Positions 1-7,547 of a stretch of 24,430 nucleotides of DNA are shown piece by piece. Below the pieces are notes generated by a model. It saw only the letters and a program-made list of their open reading frames with translations. It was not told the origin of the DNA and searched no databases. Origin of the DNA: an uncultured Eubacteriales bacterium. Its GTDB lineage: Bacteria; Bacillota; Clostridia; Oscillospirales; Oscillospiraceae. The stretch lies in NCBI GenBank assembly GCA_900548615.1, contig URKW01000016.1, positions 1 through 24,430 on the forward strand, written 5' to 3'. Position numbers and translations under genes: made by a program. Within the stretch, counting starts at the first letter, position 1; every line of letters starts with the position of its first letter.

Positions 1-81
1 TTTAGCCAAATAGGCGCAGGCAAAACCGTATGTTTTCTTATGCGGAGCCGGCCTTAGGAGAGCGTCTTTTTTGCGTGGCAT
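1..81 (-). CDS. Unidentified partial reading frame downstream of yajC
   Basis: An ATG lies nine bases past the yajC stop and opens a frame of 27 codons that runs off the left edge without a stop. The start is basic (MPRKKDALL), followed by a stretch containing HKKTYGFACAYLAK. An AGGAA-like ribosome site overlaps the end of yajC, about 11 bases before the ATG, which is a long but usable spacing. I do not recognise the protein. In other Clostridia yajC is followed by secD/secF, by a TIGR04086 membrane protein or by the SCIFF peptide; the visible residues match none of these convincingly. A chance open frame of this length is possible, so this is a tentative call. Confidence 0.35.
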   Translation of the reverse strand, partial: MPRKKDALLRPAPHKKTYGFACAYLAK

Positions 82-89
82 GATGCCAA

Positions 90-536
90 TTATTCCTCAG
101 TCTTTTCCTCGGCAGCGGTCTCTTCAACGGTCTCTTCGGCCTTGGGCGCTTCCACCTCGGCGGGAGCTTCTTCCTTCTTGGCCTTCTTGCCGCCGCGCTG
201 CATGGCGGCAGCCTGCTCGTCCAGCGTACCGACCTGGCCGATGGCGGACTTCAGGAACTCGATACGGACGCGATCCTCGCTGGTCTCAATGACCACGGTA
301 CGATCGGTAATGGAAACAACACGGCCATACACGCCGCCAATGGTGGTCAGCCAGTCACCCTTCTTCAGAGAGCTGCGCATTTCCTCGGCCTGCTTTTTCC
401 GCTTGTTCTCGGGACGGATCAGCAGGAAATAGAAGATCGCCAGCATGACAACGATCATCAGGATGGAGGACATACCACCGCCAGCCGTGGTGGAGGTACC
501 GGATTCGGCATAGGCCGTTGTAATCAGATCAAACAT
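90..536 (-). CDS. yajC: Preprotein translocase subunit YajC
   Basis: YajC is a small single-pass membrane protein associated with the SecDF-YidC part of the Sec translocon. The 148-residue product has a short N-terminal segment, one hydrophobic helix at about residues 22-40, and then the family signature RPENKRKK (41-48). A small soluble domain containing the conserved KKGDWLTTIGG stretch follows. The last 35 or so residues are a low-complexity Lys/Glu/Ala tail, which makes the protein longer than the usual 90-110 residues. The start is supported by AAAGGAG seven bases before the ATG. The gene has its own promoter (569-597) and is separated from tgt by 89 bp. Function follows from family membership; the acidic tail has no assigned role. 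Confidence 0.93.
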   Translation of the reverse strand: MFDLITTAYAESGTSTTAGGGMSSILMIVVMLAIFYFLLIRPENKRKKQAEEMRSSLKKGDWLTTIGGVYGRVVSITDRTVVIETSEDRVRIEFLKSAIGQVGTLDEQAAAMQRGGKKAKKEEAPAEVEAPKAEETVEETAAEEKTEE

Positions 537-568
537 AGGGGATACTCCTTTTCACAGATATCTTAGCT

Positions 569-597
569 ATTATACAAAAGACTTGTCCTTTTGGCAA
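569..597 (-). promoter_or_regulatory. Sigma-A type promoter for yajC
   Basis: On the minus strand TTGCCA (592-597) is followed after exactly 17 bases by a perfect TATAAT (569-574), about 33 bases before the yajC start. The spacer carries a short inverted repeat (CAAAAG/CTTTTG). This suggests yajC can be transcribed independently of queA-tgt, for which no clear terminator is visible. Confidence 0.75.
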
Positions 598-625
598 GAG
601 GTTTGGAAACAATTCCCGCAGTTTT

Positions 626-1762
626 TTACACTTTTTCTGCCAGCTTGCGGCTGTACTCGGCGCGGAAGGCATCAAATTCGTCTGTGTCCAGCGCTTGGCG
701 GATGCGCGCTGTCAATTTGTTGTAAAAATACAGGTTGTGCATCACGGCCAGCCGCATGCCCAGCATCTCCTGCGCCGTAAACAGGTGGCGGAGATAGGCG
801 CGGCTAAACTTCCGGCACACGGGACAATCGCACTGAGGATCGACAGGGCCGTCGTCCAGCTTGTACTGGGCATTTTTGATGTTCATGGTGCCCTGCCACG
901 TGAACAGCTTACCGTGTCGGGCGTTGCGAGCCGGCATCACACAGTCGAAGAAATCCACGCCGCGGGCCACGCCCTCGATAATGTTGCTGGGGGTGCCCAC
1001 GCCCATGAGGTAGCGAGGCTTGTCCGCCGGCATGTAAGGCTCCACCGCGTCGATGATCTCATACATCACCTCGGTAGGCTCACCCACCGCCAGACCGCCG
1101 ATGGCGAAGCCGTCGCAATTGATCTTGGCGATCTGCTGCATATGCCAGATGCGCAGATCGGCGTAGGTGGCGCCCTGATTGATGCCGAACAGCATCTGCC
1201 GGGGATTCACCGTATCCGGCAGACTGTTGAGCCGGTCATGCTCCGCCTTGCACCGCTCCAGCCACCGCAGCGTCCGCTCACAGGAGGCTTTCGCGTAATC
1301 GTAGGGGGCGGGATTCTCCACGCACTCGTCAAAGGCCATGGCAATATCGCTGCCCAGATTGGACTGGATGCGCATGCTCTCCTCCGGCCCCATGAAAATG
1401 CGGTGGCCATCCAAATGAGAGGCGAAGGTCACGCCCTCCTCCTTGATTTTTCGCAGGCTGGCAAGGGAAAACACTTGAAAGCCACCGCTATCTGTCAGGA
1501 TAGGGCCGTCCCAGCCCATGAACTTGTGAAGGCCTCCCAGTGCCTTGACGGTCTCGTCACCGGGCCGCAGATGCAGGTGATACGTGTTGCTCAGCTCTAT
1601 CTGACAGCCCAGCTGATCCCGCAGGTCAAAGGCGTCGATGCCGCCCTTAATGGCAGCCTGTGTACCCACGTTCATGAATACCGGCGTCTGCACCACGCCG
1701 CCGTGGGCGCACTGGAACTGTCCACGACGTGCGCGGCCCTGTTTTTTGATGACTTTGAACAT
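626..1762 (-). CDS. tgt: tRNA-guanine (queuine/preQ1) transglycosylase
   Basis: Tgt swaps guanine-34 for the queuosine precursor preQ1 in tRNAs with GUN anticodons. The product has 378 residues, normal for bacterial Tgt. Visible signatures are TDSGGFQVFSL with the conserved acid Asp91, GINQGATY (194-200), GGLAVGEP (222-229), and FFDCVMPARNARHG with the nucleophile-type Asp273. The zinc site is Cys311, Cys313, Cys316 and His342 (CxCx2C...H). The ATG has AGGAG ten bases upstream. It lies 15 bp behind queA, the enzyme acting next in the pathway, so the two form an operon from the promoter at 2849-2877. No missing key residue was seen. Confidence 0.97.
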   Translation of the reverse strand: MFKVIKKQGRARRGQFQCAHGGVVQTPVFMNVGTQAAIKGGIDAFDLRDQLGCQIELSNTYHLHLRPGDETVKALGGLHKFMGWDGPILTDSGGFQVFSLASLRKIKEEGVTFASHLDGHRIFMGPEESMRIQSNLGSDIAMAFDECVENPAPYDYAKASCERTLRWLERCKAEHDRLNSLPDTVNPRQMLFGINQGATYADLRIWHMQQIAKINCDGFAIGGLAVGEPTEVMYEIIDAVEPYMPADKPRYLMGVGTPSNIIEGVARGVDFFDCVMPARNARHGKLFTWQGTMNIKNAQYKLDDGPVDPQCDCPVCRKFSRAYLRHLFTAQEMLGMRLAVMHNLYFYNKLTARIRQALDTDEFDAFRAEYSRKLAEKV

Positions 1763-1777
1763 ATGTTGCTCTCCTGT

Positions 1778-2803
1778 TTAATGAATGAACATGGCGTCGC
1801 CGAAGGAGAAGAACCGGTATCTTTCCCGCACGGCCTCCTCATAGGCCGCCAGAATGTGCTCCCTCCCTGCCAGCGCCGACACCAGCATGATGAGCGTGGA
1901 TTCCGGCAGATGGAAGTTGGTGATCAGGGCGTCTGTCACCTTGAAGCGGTAGCCGGGATAGATGAAGATATTCGTCCATCCGGCGCTGGCCTGCATGGTG
2001 CCATCCTCCCCTACCCAGGATTCCACCGTGCGGCAGGAGGTGGTGCCCACGCAGATGACGCGCCCGCCATTGGCACGGGTACGGTTGATGAGGTCGGCTG
2101 TCTCCTGGGGGATGACGCAGTACTCGCTGTGCATCTCATGCTCGGTGATTTCGTCCTCCTTCACCGGACGGAAGGTGCCAAGGCCCACGTGCAGCGTCAC
2201 ATAGCCAATGCCAACGCCCATGGCCTGTACCTTTTCCAGCAGCTCCTTCGTGAAATGCAGGCCCGCCGTGGGTGCGGCGGCACTGCCCACCACCTTGGAG
2301 TACACCGTCTGGTAGCGCTCGCGATCCTGCAATTCCTCCTTGATATAAGGCGGCAGGGGCATTTTGCCCAGCCGATCCAGCACCTCAAGGAAGATGCCCT
2401 CATAGTCGAACCGCACCAGCCGGTTGCCGCCGGGCATTTCCTCCGTAACCTCGGCAGTCAGTTGGCCGTCGCCAAAGGAGAGTTTCGCGCCTTTACGCAT
2501 TTTCTTGCCGGGCCGCACCAGACATTCCCACGTCTTGTCGCCCCGGTCGATCAGCAGCAGCACCTCGCACGCGCCGCCGCCCGGCAGACGCTGGCCCAGC
2601 AGCCGTGCCGGAAGCACGCGGGAATCATTGAGGATCAGGCAGTCGCCGGGATGCAGATACTCCGGCAGATCAAAAAAGTGCCGGTGCTCCCACGCGCCGG
2701 TCTCCTTGTCCAGCACCAGAAGCCGCGAGGCGTCACGCCGCTCGATGGGGGTTTGGGCGATCAGCTCCTGCGGCAGATCAAAATAGAAGTCATGTGTTTT
2801 CAT
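1778..2803 (-). CDS. queA: S-adenosylmethionine:tRNA ribosyltransferase-isomerase
   Basis: QueA transfers and isomerises the ribosyl group of S-adenosylmethionine onto preQ1-modified tRNA, giving epoxyqueuosine. From the ATG at 2803 the product has 341 residues, as expected for the family. It starts MKTHDFYFDLPQELIAQTP, a typical QueA N-terminus. Further signatures are LNDSRVLPARL (58-68), PPYI (151-154), AAPTAGLHFT (176-185) and HVGLGTFRPV (205-214). The frame extends 33 codons further upstream, but that segment does not look like QueA and would begin upstream of the promoter -35, so I reject it. The ribosome site is weak (GAG-rich only). Cotranscribed with tgt. Confidence 0.96.
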   Translation of the reverse strand: MKTHDFYFDLPQELIAQTPIERRDASRLLVLDKETGAWEHRHFFDLPEYLHPGDCLILNDSRVLPARLLGQRLPGGGACEVLLLIDRGDKTWECLVRPGKKMRKGAKLSFGDGQLTAEVTEEMPGGNRLVRFDYEGIFLEVLDRLGKMPLPPYIKEELQDRERYQTVYSKVVGSAAAPTAGLHFTKELLEKVQAMGVGIGYVTLHVGLGTFRPVKEDEITEHEMHSEYCVIPQETADLINRTRANGGRVICVGTTSCRTVESWVGEDGTMQASAGWTNIFIYPGYRFKVTDALITNFHLPESTLIMLVSALAGREHILAAYEEAVRERYRFFSFGDAMFIH

Positions 2804-2848
2804 ATCTCTACTCGTTTCTCTATGAAATAAGGCGTTTTGCAATTTTAT

Positions 2849-2877
2849 ATCATACCATACTCCGTCCTTTTCTTCAA
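2849..2877 (-). promoter_or_regulatory. Promoter for queA-tgt
   Basis: Minus-strand TTGAAG (2872-2877), 17 bases, then TATGAT (2849-2854), about 45 bases before the queA start. The arrangement fits a sigma-A promoter and separates queA-tgt from the long operon ending in rsgA. The leader is too short and shows no convincing preQ1 riboswitch fold. Confidence 0.65.
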
Positions 2878-2899
2878 CCATTTTCTCATGAGGGCAGCA

Positions 2900-2929
2900 C
2901 ATAGGGCGCGGCCTGAACCGCGCCCTATG
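2900..2929. repeat. Perfect 12-bp inverted repeat overlapping the rsgA stop
   Basis: CATAGGGCGCGG (2900-2911) and its exact reverse complement (2918-2929) flank a 6-base loop, covering the rsgA stop codon. As a GC-rich hairpin at the end of the long operon it could stop transcription or protect the 3' end. Read on the minus strand it lacks a U-tract. Read on the plus strand an 8-T run follows nine bases later, but those bases encode the Lys-Lys of RsgA and no plus-strand gene precedes them. Confidence 0.6.
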
Positions 2930-3824
2930 CAGATGGCATTTTTTTTCCCTGTTCCCATTCCTTCAGGGGCTTCAGTTCCTCATACAGCCGCACATAGCTG
3001 CGGTGACGGCTCTCCGGTATTCGGCCATCCTTCACCGCCTGCAAAACGGCGCAGCCCTTTTCCTTCACATGCTGGCAGCCGGTAAACCGGCAGTCATCCA
3101 GATAGGGCAGGAACTCCGGAAATGTCTCCGGCAGATGCTGCTTCAGCTCCCACTCCAACGACTGGGCGTCAAAGGAGGAAAAGCCCGGCGTGTCGATCAC
3201 ATAGGTATCCTCGTCCAACGGAAACAGCTCCACATGCCGCGTTGTATGACGGCCACGGCCCAGTGCCTTGCTGACCTCGCCTACCGGCAGGTCAAAATGG
3301 GGTGCAAGCGCGTTCAGCAGGCTGGATTTTCCCACGCCGGAGTTGCCAGTCAGCACACTCAGCTTGCCGCGAAGCGCCTGATGCAGCGCAGCGATCCCAT
3401 CGCCGGTAGCGGCGCTGGCGCGCAGCACCGGGATGGCGGAGGCACTGTAGATCTCGTACAGGTCGTCCGCCGGGTCAAGGTCGCACTTGTTCAGCACCAC
3501 CAGCACCTGACAGCCTTTCAGCACGGCGATGGCGCTGATGCGGTCGATCAGGTAGGGATCCGTCACCGGAATGGCAGCCGAGGCAATGACCACCAGCTGA
3601 TCCACGTTGGCGGCGGCGGGCCGCTGGAACTGACTGCGGCGCGGCTCGATGCGCTGCACCAGACCTTCTCCGCCGCCAAGCTCCTGCACCTCTACCCAGT
3701 CGCCTACGAGGGGGCTCATCCCCTCCTTGCGGAACTTACCACGGGCACGGCACTGCAATACCTCCGCCCCGGTGTTCACATAATAGAAGCCGCTCAGGGC
3801 TTTTTCAATCCTGCCCCGGCTCAA
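2925..3824 (-). CDS. rsgA: Ribosome small-subunit-dependent GTPase A
   Basis: RsgA is a circularly permuted GTPase that helps late maturation of the 30S subunit. The 299-residue product shows an N-terminal OB-fold (about 1-70) and GTPase motifs in permuted order: NKCD (G4, 112-115), GNSGVGKS (G1/P-loop, 160-167), DTPGF (G3, 211-215). The C-terminal zinc finger uses Cys245, Cys250, His252 and Cys258. The start codon is TTG, overlapping the pknB stop as TTGA, with AGGTGA seven bases upstream. Translation is therefore probably coupled to pknB. rsgA following pknB is the standard Firmicutes order; rpe and thiN, next in B. subtilis, are absent. It is the last gene of the long run. Confidence 0.96.
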   Translation of the reverse strand: MSRGRIEKALSGFYYVNTGAEVLQCRARGKFRKEGMSPLVGDWVEVQELGGGEGLVQRIEPRRSQFQRPAAANVDQLVVIASAAIPVTDPYLIDRISAIAVLKGCQVLVVLNKCDLDPADDLYEIYSASAIPVLRASAATGDGIAALHQALRGKLSVLTGNSGVGKSSLLNALAPHFDLPVGEVSKALGRGRHTTRHVELFPLDEDTYVIDTPGFSSFDAQSLEWELKQHLPETFPEFLPYLDDCRFTGCQHVKEKGCAVLQAVKDGRIPESRHRSYVRLYEELKPLKEWEQGKKMPSA

Positions 3825-5761
3825 AAGCTGATCACCTGCGAGTCCGTCGCAACGCCGTTGATACGGGCGTATACCGTCACCGCCGTTCCCGGTTTTCCCT
3901 CGAAATCATAGGACACCACTGCGTCATCGCCGCTGAAGAACAGGGTATCCACCACCGTATCATCCATGATGAACTCCACGCGGATCGTATCCTCGCCGTG
4001 CAGCTCATCCGGAACGATAAACTGCACACGGATCGACTTGGTCTGATCGCTGGTGGAGCCGTACACTGTGAAGATGATCTCCGTGCCGCCCTGCACCGTG
4101 GTGGAGGGCGCAATGCTCTGCTCAATCACGTCTCCCTCTCTGGCGGTGGGATCATAGTAGCGGTATTCCGGCGCGCCAACCTTTAATCCCAGTTCCTCGG
4201 CCTGGGCCTTCGCCTGGGTGTAGGTCATGCCGACAAAGGAGATCACGGTAATGCTCTCCGGCCCCTTGCTGACGGTCAGCACAACGCTGTCGTTCTTTTT
4301 CAGGACAGTACCGCGGGCCGGGCTCGTCTCCATGATCTGACCGGCAGGGAACTCGTCGGAAAACGCTTCCTCACGTGTCACACGCAGGTTCAGGTCGTAC
4401 TGCTGCAGTTTGACCTTCGCGTTCTGGTACACATTGCCCAGCAGGTCAGGCATGGTAATCTCCTCACGCTCTGCGCAGACATAGACCTGAATGACAAAGT
4501 TACTGCGGCGCTCCACGCCGTCGGCAGGATCCTGCTGCACGATCTGGCCGGGCTGGAAATGGTCGTCATTAAGGGTTCCCACAACCTCGATGGTAAAGAT
4601 ACCCTTAACATCCTCTCGCTCGTTGGCCTCCTCGACTGTGGAGCCCAACAGGTTGGGAACCTTATAGGCCTTCTCCTTTCCTCCGCCGCCGAAGCCAGTG
4701 AAGATCAGCACGAAGATCAGCACGATCACCGCGACGCCGCCGGCTAAAAGCGCGACAGTCTTTTTATTGCCCCGGACATAGTCCATGAGGGAAATGCCGT
4801 CGTCATCGTCGTCATATTCCTCGTCGGCCTGCCGTTTTCTGACTGCGTCGCCCACCTTCTGCACCGGGATCGGGCTGGTAGGCTGACTGTCCACATCCGT
4901 CGCCAGCTCGGTACGGATATAGTCCATATCCACCGTGGGATCCTTGCGGAACTTCTCCAGATCCACCAGCATGGCGTCGGCGCTCTGATAGCGCTTGGTA
5001 AGGTCGGCGTTCATGGCCTTCATGCAGATCAGCTCCAGCGCCTCCGGGATCTCGGGATTGATCTCACGAGGGCTGAGGGGAACGCTGCTCAAGTGCTGGA
5101 TGGCCACGGACACAGCGCTGTTGCCCTCGAAGGGCAGACGGCCCGTCAGCATTTCATACAGCACCACGCCGGCGCTGTAGATATCACTGCGGGCGTCCAG
5201 TCGGTCGCCCTTGGCCTGTTCGGGAGAAATATAGTGGACGCTGCCCAGCGCTTCCTGCGCCAGAGTCTGATGGGCGTCTGCCAGACAGGCGATGCCGAAG
5301 TCAGCCACCTTGACGCTGCCGTCCCGCAGTACCATGATGTTCTGGGGCTTGATATCCCGGTGGATGATCCCCCGGCTGTGGGCGTGACTGAGACCCCGCA
5401 TGATCTGGGTGATGAAATGCAGCGCTTCCCGCCAGTCCATGTGGCCGCGACGCTCCATATACTGCTTCAGCGTAATGCCGTCGATCAGCTCCATGACAAT
5501 ATAATCCGTCCCCTGAGAGCTGGAGACGTCGTAAATGGAGACGATATTGGCGTGGCTCAGCTGCGCGACCGCCAGCGATTCATCCCGGAAGCGGCGGCGG
5601 AACTCCGCGTTCTCCGCCAGCTCGCTTTTCAGTATTTTGATGGCCACAAGCCGGTTAAGGCGATGACACTTGGCCTTATAGACATTGGCCATACCGCCGG
5701 AGCCGATCAGTTCCAGAAGCTCGTAGCGGTTATCCAACATTTTTCCAATGTACTGATCCAT
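3821..5761 (-). CDS. pknB: PASTA-domain Ser/Thr protein kinase (PknB/PrkC)
   Basis: A membrane kinase that senses muropeptides or lipid II and phosphorylates division, wall and translation proteins. The 646 residues hold a complete Hanks-type kinase: GSGGMANV loop (20-27), Lys42 in VAIK, HRDIKPQN (134-141), DFG (154-156), SPEQ (179-182). After a low-complexity juxtamembrane linker with an Asp run (317-321) come one transmembrane helix (about 335-356) and three extracellular PASTA repeats (about 366-430, 435-500, 501-570). A further 70 or so residues (575-646) are beta-rich and not PASTA-like. AAGGAG precedes the ATG by about ten bases. It lies 16 bp behind its cognate phosphatase gene and overlaps rsgA. 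The role is family knowledge; the ligand is unknown here. Confidence 0.96.
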   Translation of the reverse strand: MDQYIGKMLDNRYELLELIGSGGMANVYKAKCHRLNRLVAIKILKSELAENAEFRRRFRDESLAVAQLSHANIVSIYDVSSSQGTDYIVMELIDGITLKQYMERRGHMDWREALHFITQIMRGLSHAHSRGIIHRDIKPQNIMVLRDGSVKVADFGIACLADAHQTLAQEALGSVHYISPEQAKGDRLDARSDIYSAGVVLYEMLTGRLPFEGNSAVSVAIQHLSSVPLSPREINPEIPEALELICMKAMNADLTKRYQSADAMLVDLEKFRKDPTVDMDYIRTELATDVDSQPTSPIPVQKVGDAVRKRQADEEYDDDDDGISLMDYVRGNKKTVALLAGGVAVIVLIFVLIFTGFGGGGKEKAYKVPNLLGSTVEEANEREDVKGIFTIEVVGTLNDDHFQPGQIVQQDPADGVERRSNFVIQVYVCAEREEITMPDLLGNVYQNAKVKLQQYDLNLRVTREEAFSDEFPAGQIMETSPARGTVLKKNDSVVLTVSKGPESITVISFVGMTYTQAKAQAEELGLKVGAPEYRYYDPTAREGDVIEQSIAPSTTVQGGTEIIFTVYGSTSDQTKSIRVQFIVPDELHGEDTIRVEFIMDDTVVDTLFFSGDDAVVSYDFEGKPGTAVTVYARINGVATDSQVISF

Positions 5762-5777
5762 TTGCGGTCATCTCCTT

Positions 5778-6509
5778 TCATAGATTTTGCAGCAGGACAA
5801 CGGTCACGTTATCCGGTGCGCCCTGCTCCTTGGACTTGGCCAGCAGCCGATCCAGACAGCCGTCAAGATCCTGCTCGTGCATGACCTCGAACAGCATTTC
5901 CTGATCCGTCACCGTATTGACAAGACCGTCGCTGCACAGCAGCAGGAAATCCCCCTGCTGCCAGGGAACACGGAAGCTATCCGCCTCCACCTGAGCGTCA
6001 GGCCCCAATGCGCGGGTGATCAGGTTGCGGCTGGGGTGACGGCGGGCCTGCGCCGGTGTGATGTCGCCCCGTTCCACCATATTCTCCACCACGGAGTGAT
6101 CCCGCGTGACCTGACGGATGCCGTCCTCGTTGATCAGATAGCTGCGGCTGTCGCCTACGTTGAACACCTCCGCCTCTGCGTCACGGCAGACGGCGCACAC
6201 CAGCGTCGTTCCCATGCGGGACAGCGATTCATCCTCCGCCGCGCGGGTACGGATGTCAAGATTGGCCTGCGCGATGGCCTGCAGGACGACGGCCTTGATC
6301 TGCTGCCAGTCCATGCCGGGCTTCAACGCCGCTTCCAGCTCCTGCAAAAGCGTCTCGACAGCGATACTGCTGGCGGTATGGCCGCCATTGGTGCCACCCA
6401 TACCGTCGCACACGACCGCAACGGTGCAGTCCGCCACCACGGCGGTGGCGTAGGAATCCTGATTCTCACACCGCACCAGACCTGTATCGGTGATGCCCCA
6501 GATCCTCAT
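5778..6509 (-). CDS. stp: PP2C-family Ser/Thr phosphatase (Stp/PrpC)
   Basis: A metal-dependent cytosolic phosphatase that reverses PknB phosphorylation. At 243 residues it has the normal bacterial PP2C length. Motifs present: NQDS (16-19), VCDGMGG with metal-binding Asp35, GDSRSYL, the CSDGL motif, and DNVTVVLL near the C-terminus. All metal-ligand acids of the family appear to be present. The ATG overlaps the rlmN stop (TGA/ATG, 6506-6509) and pknB follows after 16 bp, so kinase and phosphatase are coexpressed as in most Firmicutes. The symbol is given by family (prpC in B. subtilis). Confidence 0.95.
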   Translation of the reverse strand: MRIWGITDTGLVRCENQDSYATAVVADCTVAVVCDGMGGTNGGHTASSIAVETLLQELEAALKPGMDWQQIKAVVLQAIAQANLDIRTRAAEDESLSRMGTTLVCAVCRDAEAEVFNVGDSRSYLINEDGIRQVTRDHSVVENMVERGDITPAQARRHPSRNLITRALGPDAQVEADSFRVPWQQGDFLLLCSDGLVNTVTDQEMLFEVMHEQDLDGCLDRLLAKSKEQGAPDNVTVVLLQNL

Positions 6510-7537
6510 GCTCTCTTTTCCTCCTCCATGGCCTTGCGGCGCAGCTGGCCGCAGGACGCGTCAATATCGCCGCCCAGACTGCGCCGCACCGTGGCGGTAA
6601 TGCCATGGGACTCCAGCCGCTTCTGGAAAGCGGCTGTGCGGCGGCTGGGCTTGAAGGGACTCTCCGTCACCTCATTCAGCGGGATCAGATTCACATGTCC
6701 CGGCATTCCCTTGATGTGCTGTGCGATCAGGTCGGCCTGCCAGTCGTGATCGTTCACGCCGTCGATCATGGCGTACTCAAAGCTGATGCGTCGGCCTGTC
6801 CTTTGGAAATACCGGTGGCAGGCGGCAAACAGCTGCTCCACGTCATAGGCGCGGTTCACCGGCATGATTCGGGAGCGCGTCTCGCTGTCCGGCGCGTGGA
6901 GGGACACCGACAGCGTCAGCTGCAAATTCAGCTCCGCCAGCGCGTCGATCTGGGGCACGATGCCACAGGTGGACAGACTGATATGCCGCATGCCGATGTT
7001 CAGCCCGTTGGGGCTGTTGACCAGCGCTAAGAACTTCAGCACGTTATCCTTGTTGTCCAGCGGCTCTCCGATCCCCATCAGCACAATGTTGGAGATGGTA
7101 AGGCCGCTGTCCAGCTGGGTAAACAGCACCTGATCCAATATCTCGGAGGGCGACAGGTCACGCACCTTTCCGGCGATGGTGCTGGCGCAGAAGGCGCAGC
7201 CCATCCGGCAGCCCACCTGAGAGGAGATGCACACAGTATTGCCGTGGTGATAGCGCATCAGCACCGTTTCGATACAGTTGCCGTCCCGCAGCCGCCACAG
7301 GTATTTCACCGTGCCGTCATGCTTTGACACCTGCTTGCGCTCCACAGTGGGAACGGTGATGTAGCAGCGCTCCGCCAGTTTTTGCCGCAGAGGCTTGCTG
7401 AGGTCGCTCATTTCCTTGAAGGATGTCACACCCCGATGGAGCCAGGTAAATACCTGCTTGCCCCGGAAGGATGGCTCTCCCATCTCCCGCAGCAGCTGTG
7501 TGATCTCCTGAAGATCCAGAGATTTGATATCTGTCAT
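6506..7537 (-). CDS. rlmN: Dual-specificity 23S rRNA A2503 / tRNA A37 C2-methyltransferase
   Basis: A radical-SAM enzyme that makes 2-methyladenosine at 23S rRNA A2503 and, in some bacteria, tRNA A37. The product has 343 residues. It contains CIETVLM (88-94), the Cx3Cx2C cluster at Cys110, Cys114 and Cys117 that binds the 4Fe-4S cluster, the GIGEPLDN segment and the SLHAP motif. The resolving Cys329 is in the C-terminal SCGQL. Nothing suggests the related resistance enzyme Cfr; chromosomal context and sequence favour RlmN. The ribosome site AAGGA overlaps the rsmB TAA. Its stop overlaps the stp start. Confidence 0.96.
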   Translation of the reverse strand: MTDIKSLDLQEITQLLREMGEPSFRGKQVFTWLHRGVTSFKEMSDLSKPLRQKLAERCYITVPTVERKQVSKHDGTVKYLWRLRDGNCIETVLMRYHHGNTVCISSQVGCRMGCAFCASTIAGKVRDLSPSEILDQVLFTQLDSGLTISNIVLMGIGEPLDNKDNVLKFLALVNSPNGLNIGMRHISLSTCGIVPQIDALAELNLQLTLSVSLHAPDSETRSRIMPVNRAYDVEQLFAACHRYFQRTGRRISFEYAMIDGVNDHDWQADLIAQHIKGMPGHVNLIPLNEVTESPFKPSRRTAAFQKRLESHGITATVRRSLGGDIDASCGQLRRKAMEEEKRA

Positions 7538-7547
7538 AGGCAGTTCC

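Noticed and set aside
598..625. Terminator after tgt
   Set aside because: Only 4-5 bp imperfect pairing and no T-run on the minus strand were found.
695..2830. Very long plus-strand open frame (about 711 codons)
   Set aside because: It is the antisense of tgt and queA, both clearly real by motifs. The translation is His/Gln/Ala-rich without domains, typical of a shadow frame in GC-rich DNA.
2804..2848. preQ1 riboswitch in the queA leader
   Set aside because: The leader is AT-rich, about 40 bases, and shows no stem-loop plus A-rich tail of the class I type.
2804..2902. 33-codon N-terminal extension of queA
   Set aside because: It runs over the queA promoter and is unlike any QueA. The family start MKTHDFYF at 2803 gives the normal length.
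6506..7537. Cfr-type antibiotic-resistance methyltransferase instead of RlmN
   Set aside because: The conserved chromosomal context (rsmB-rlmN-stp-pknB) and sequence fit RlmN; nothing suggests transfer.
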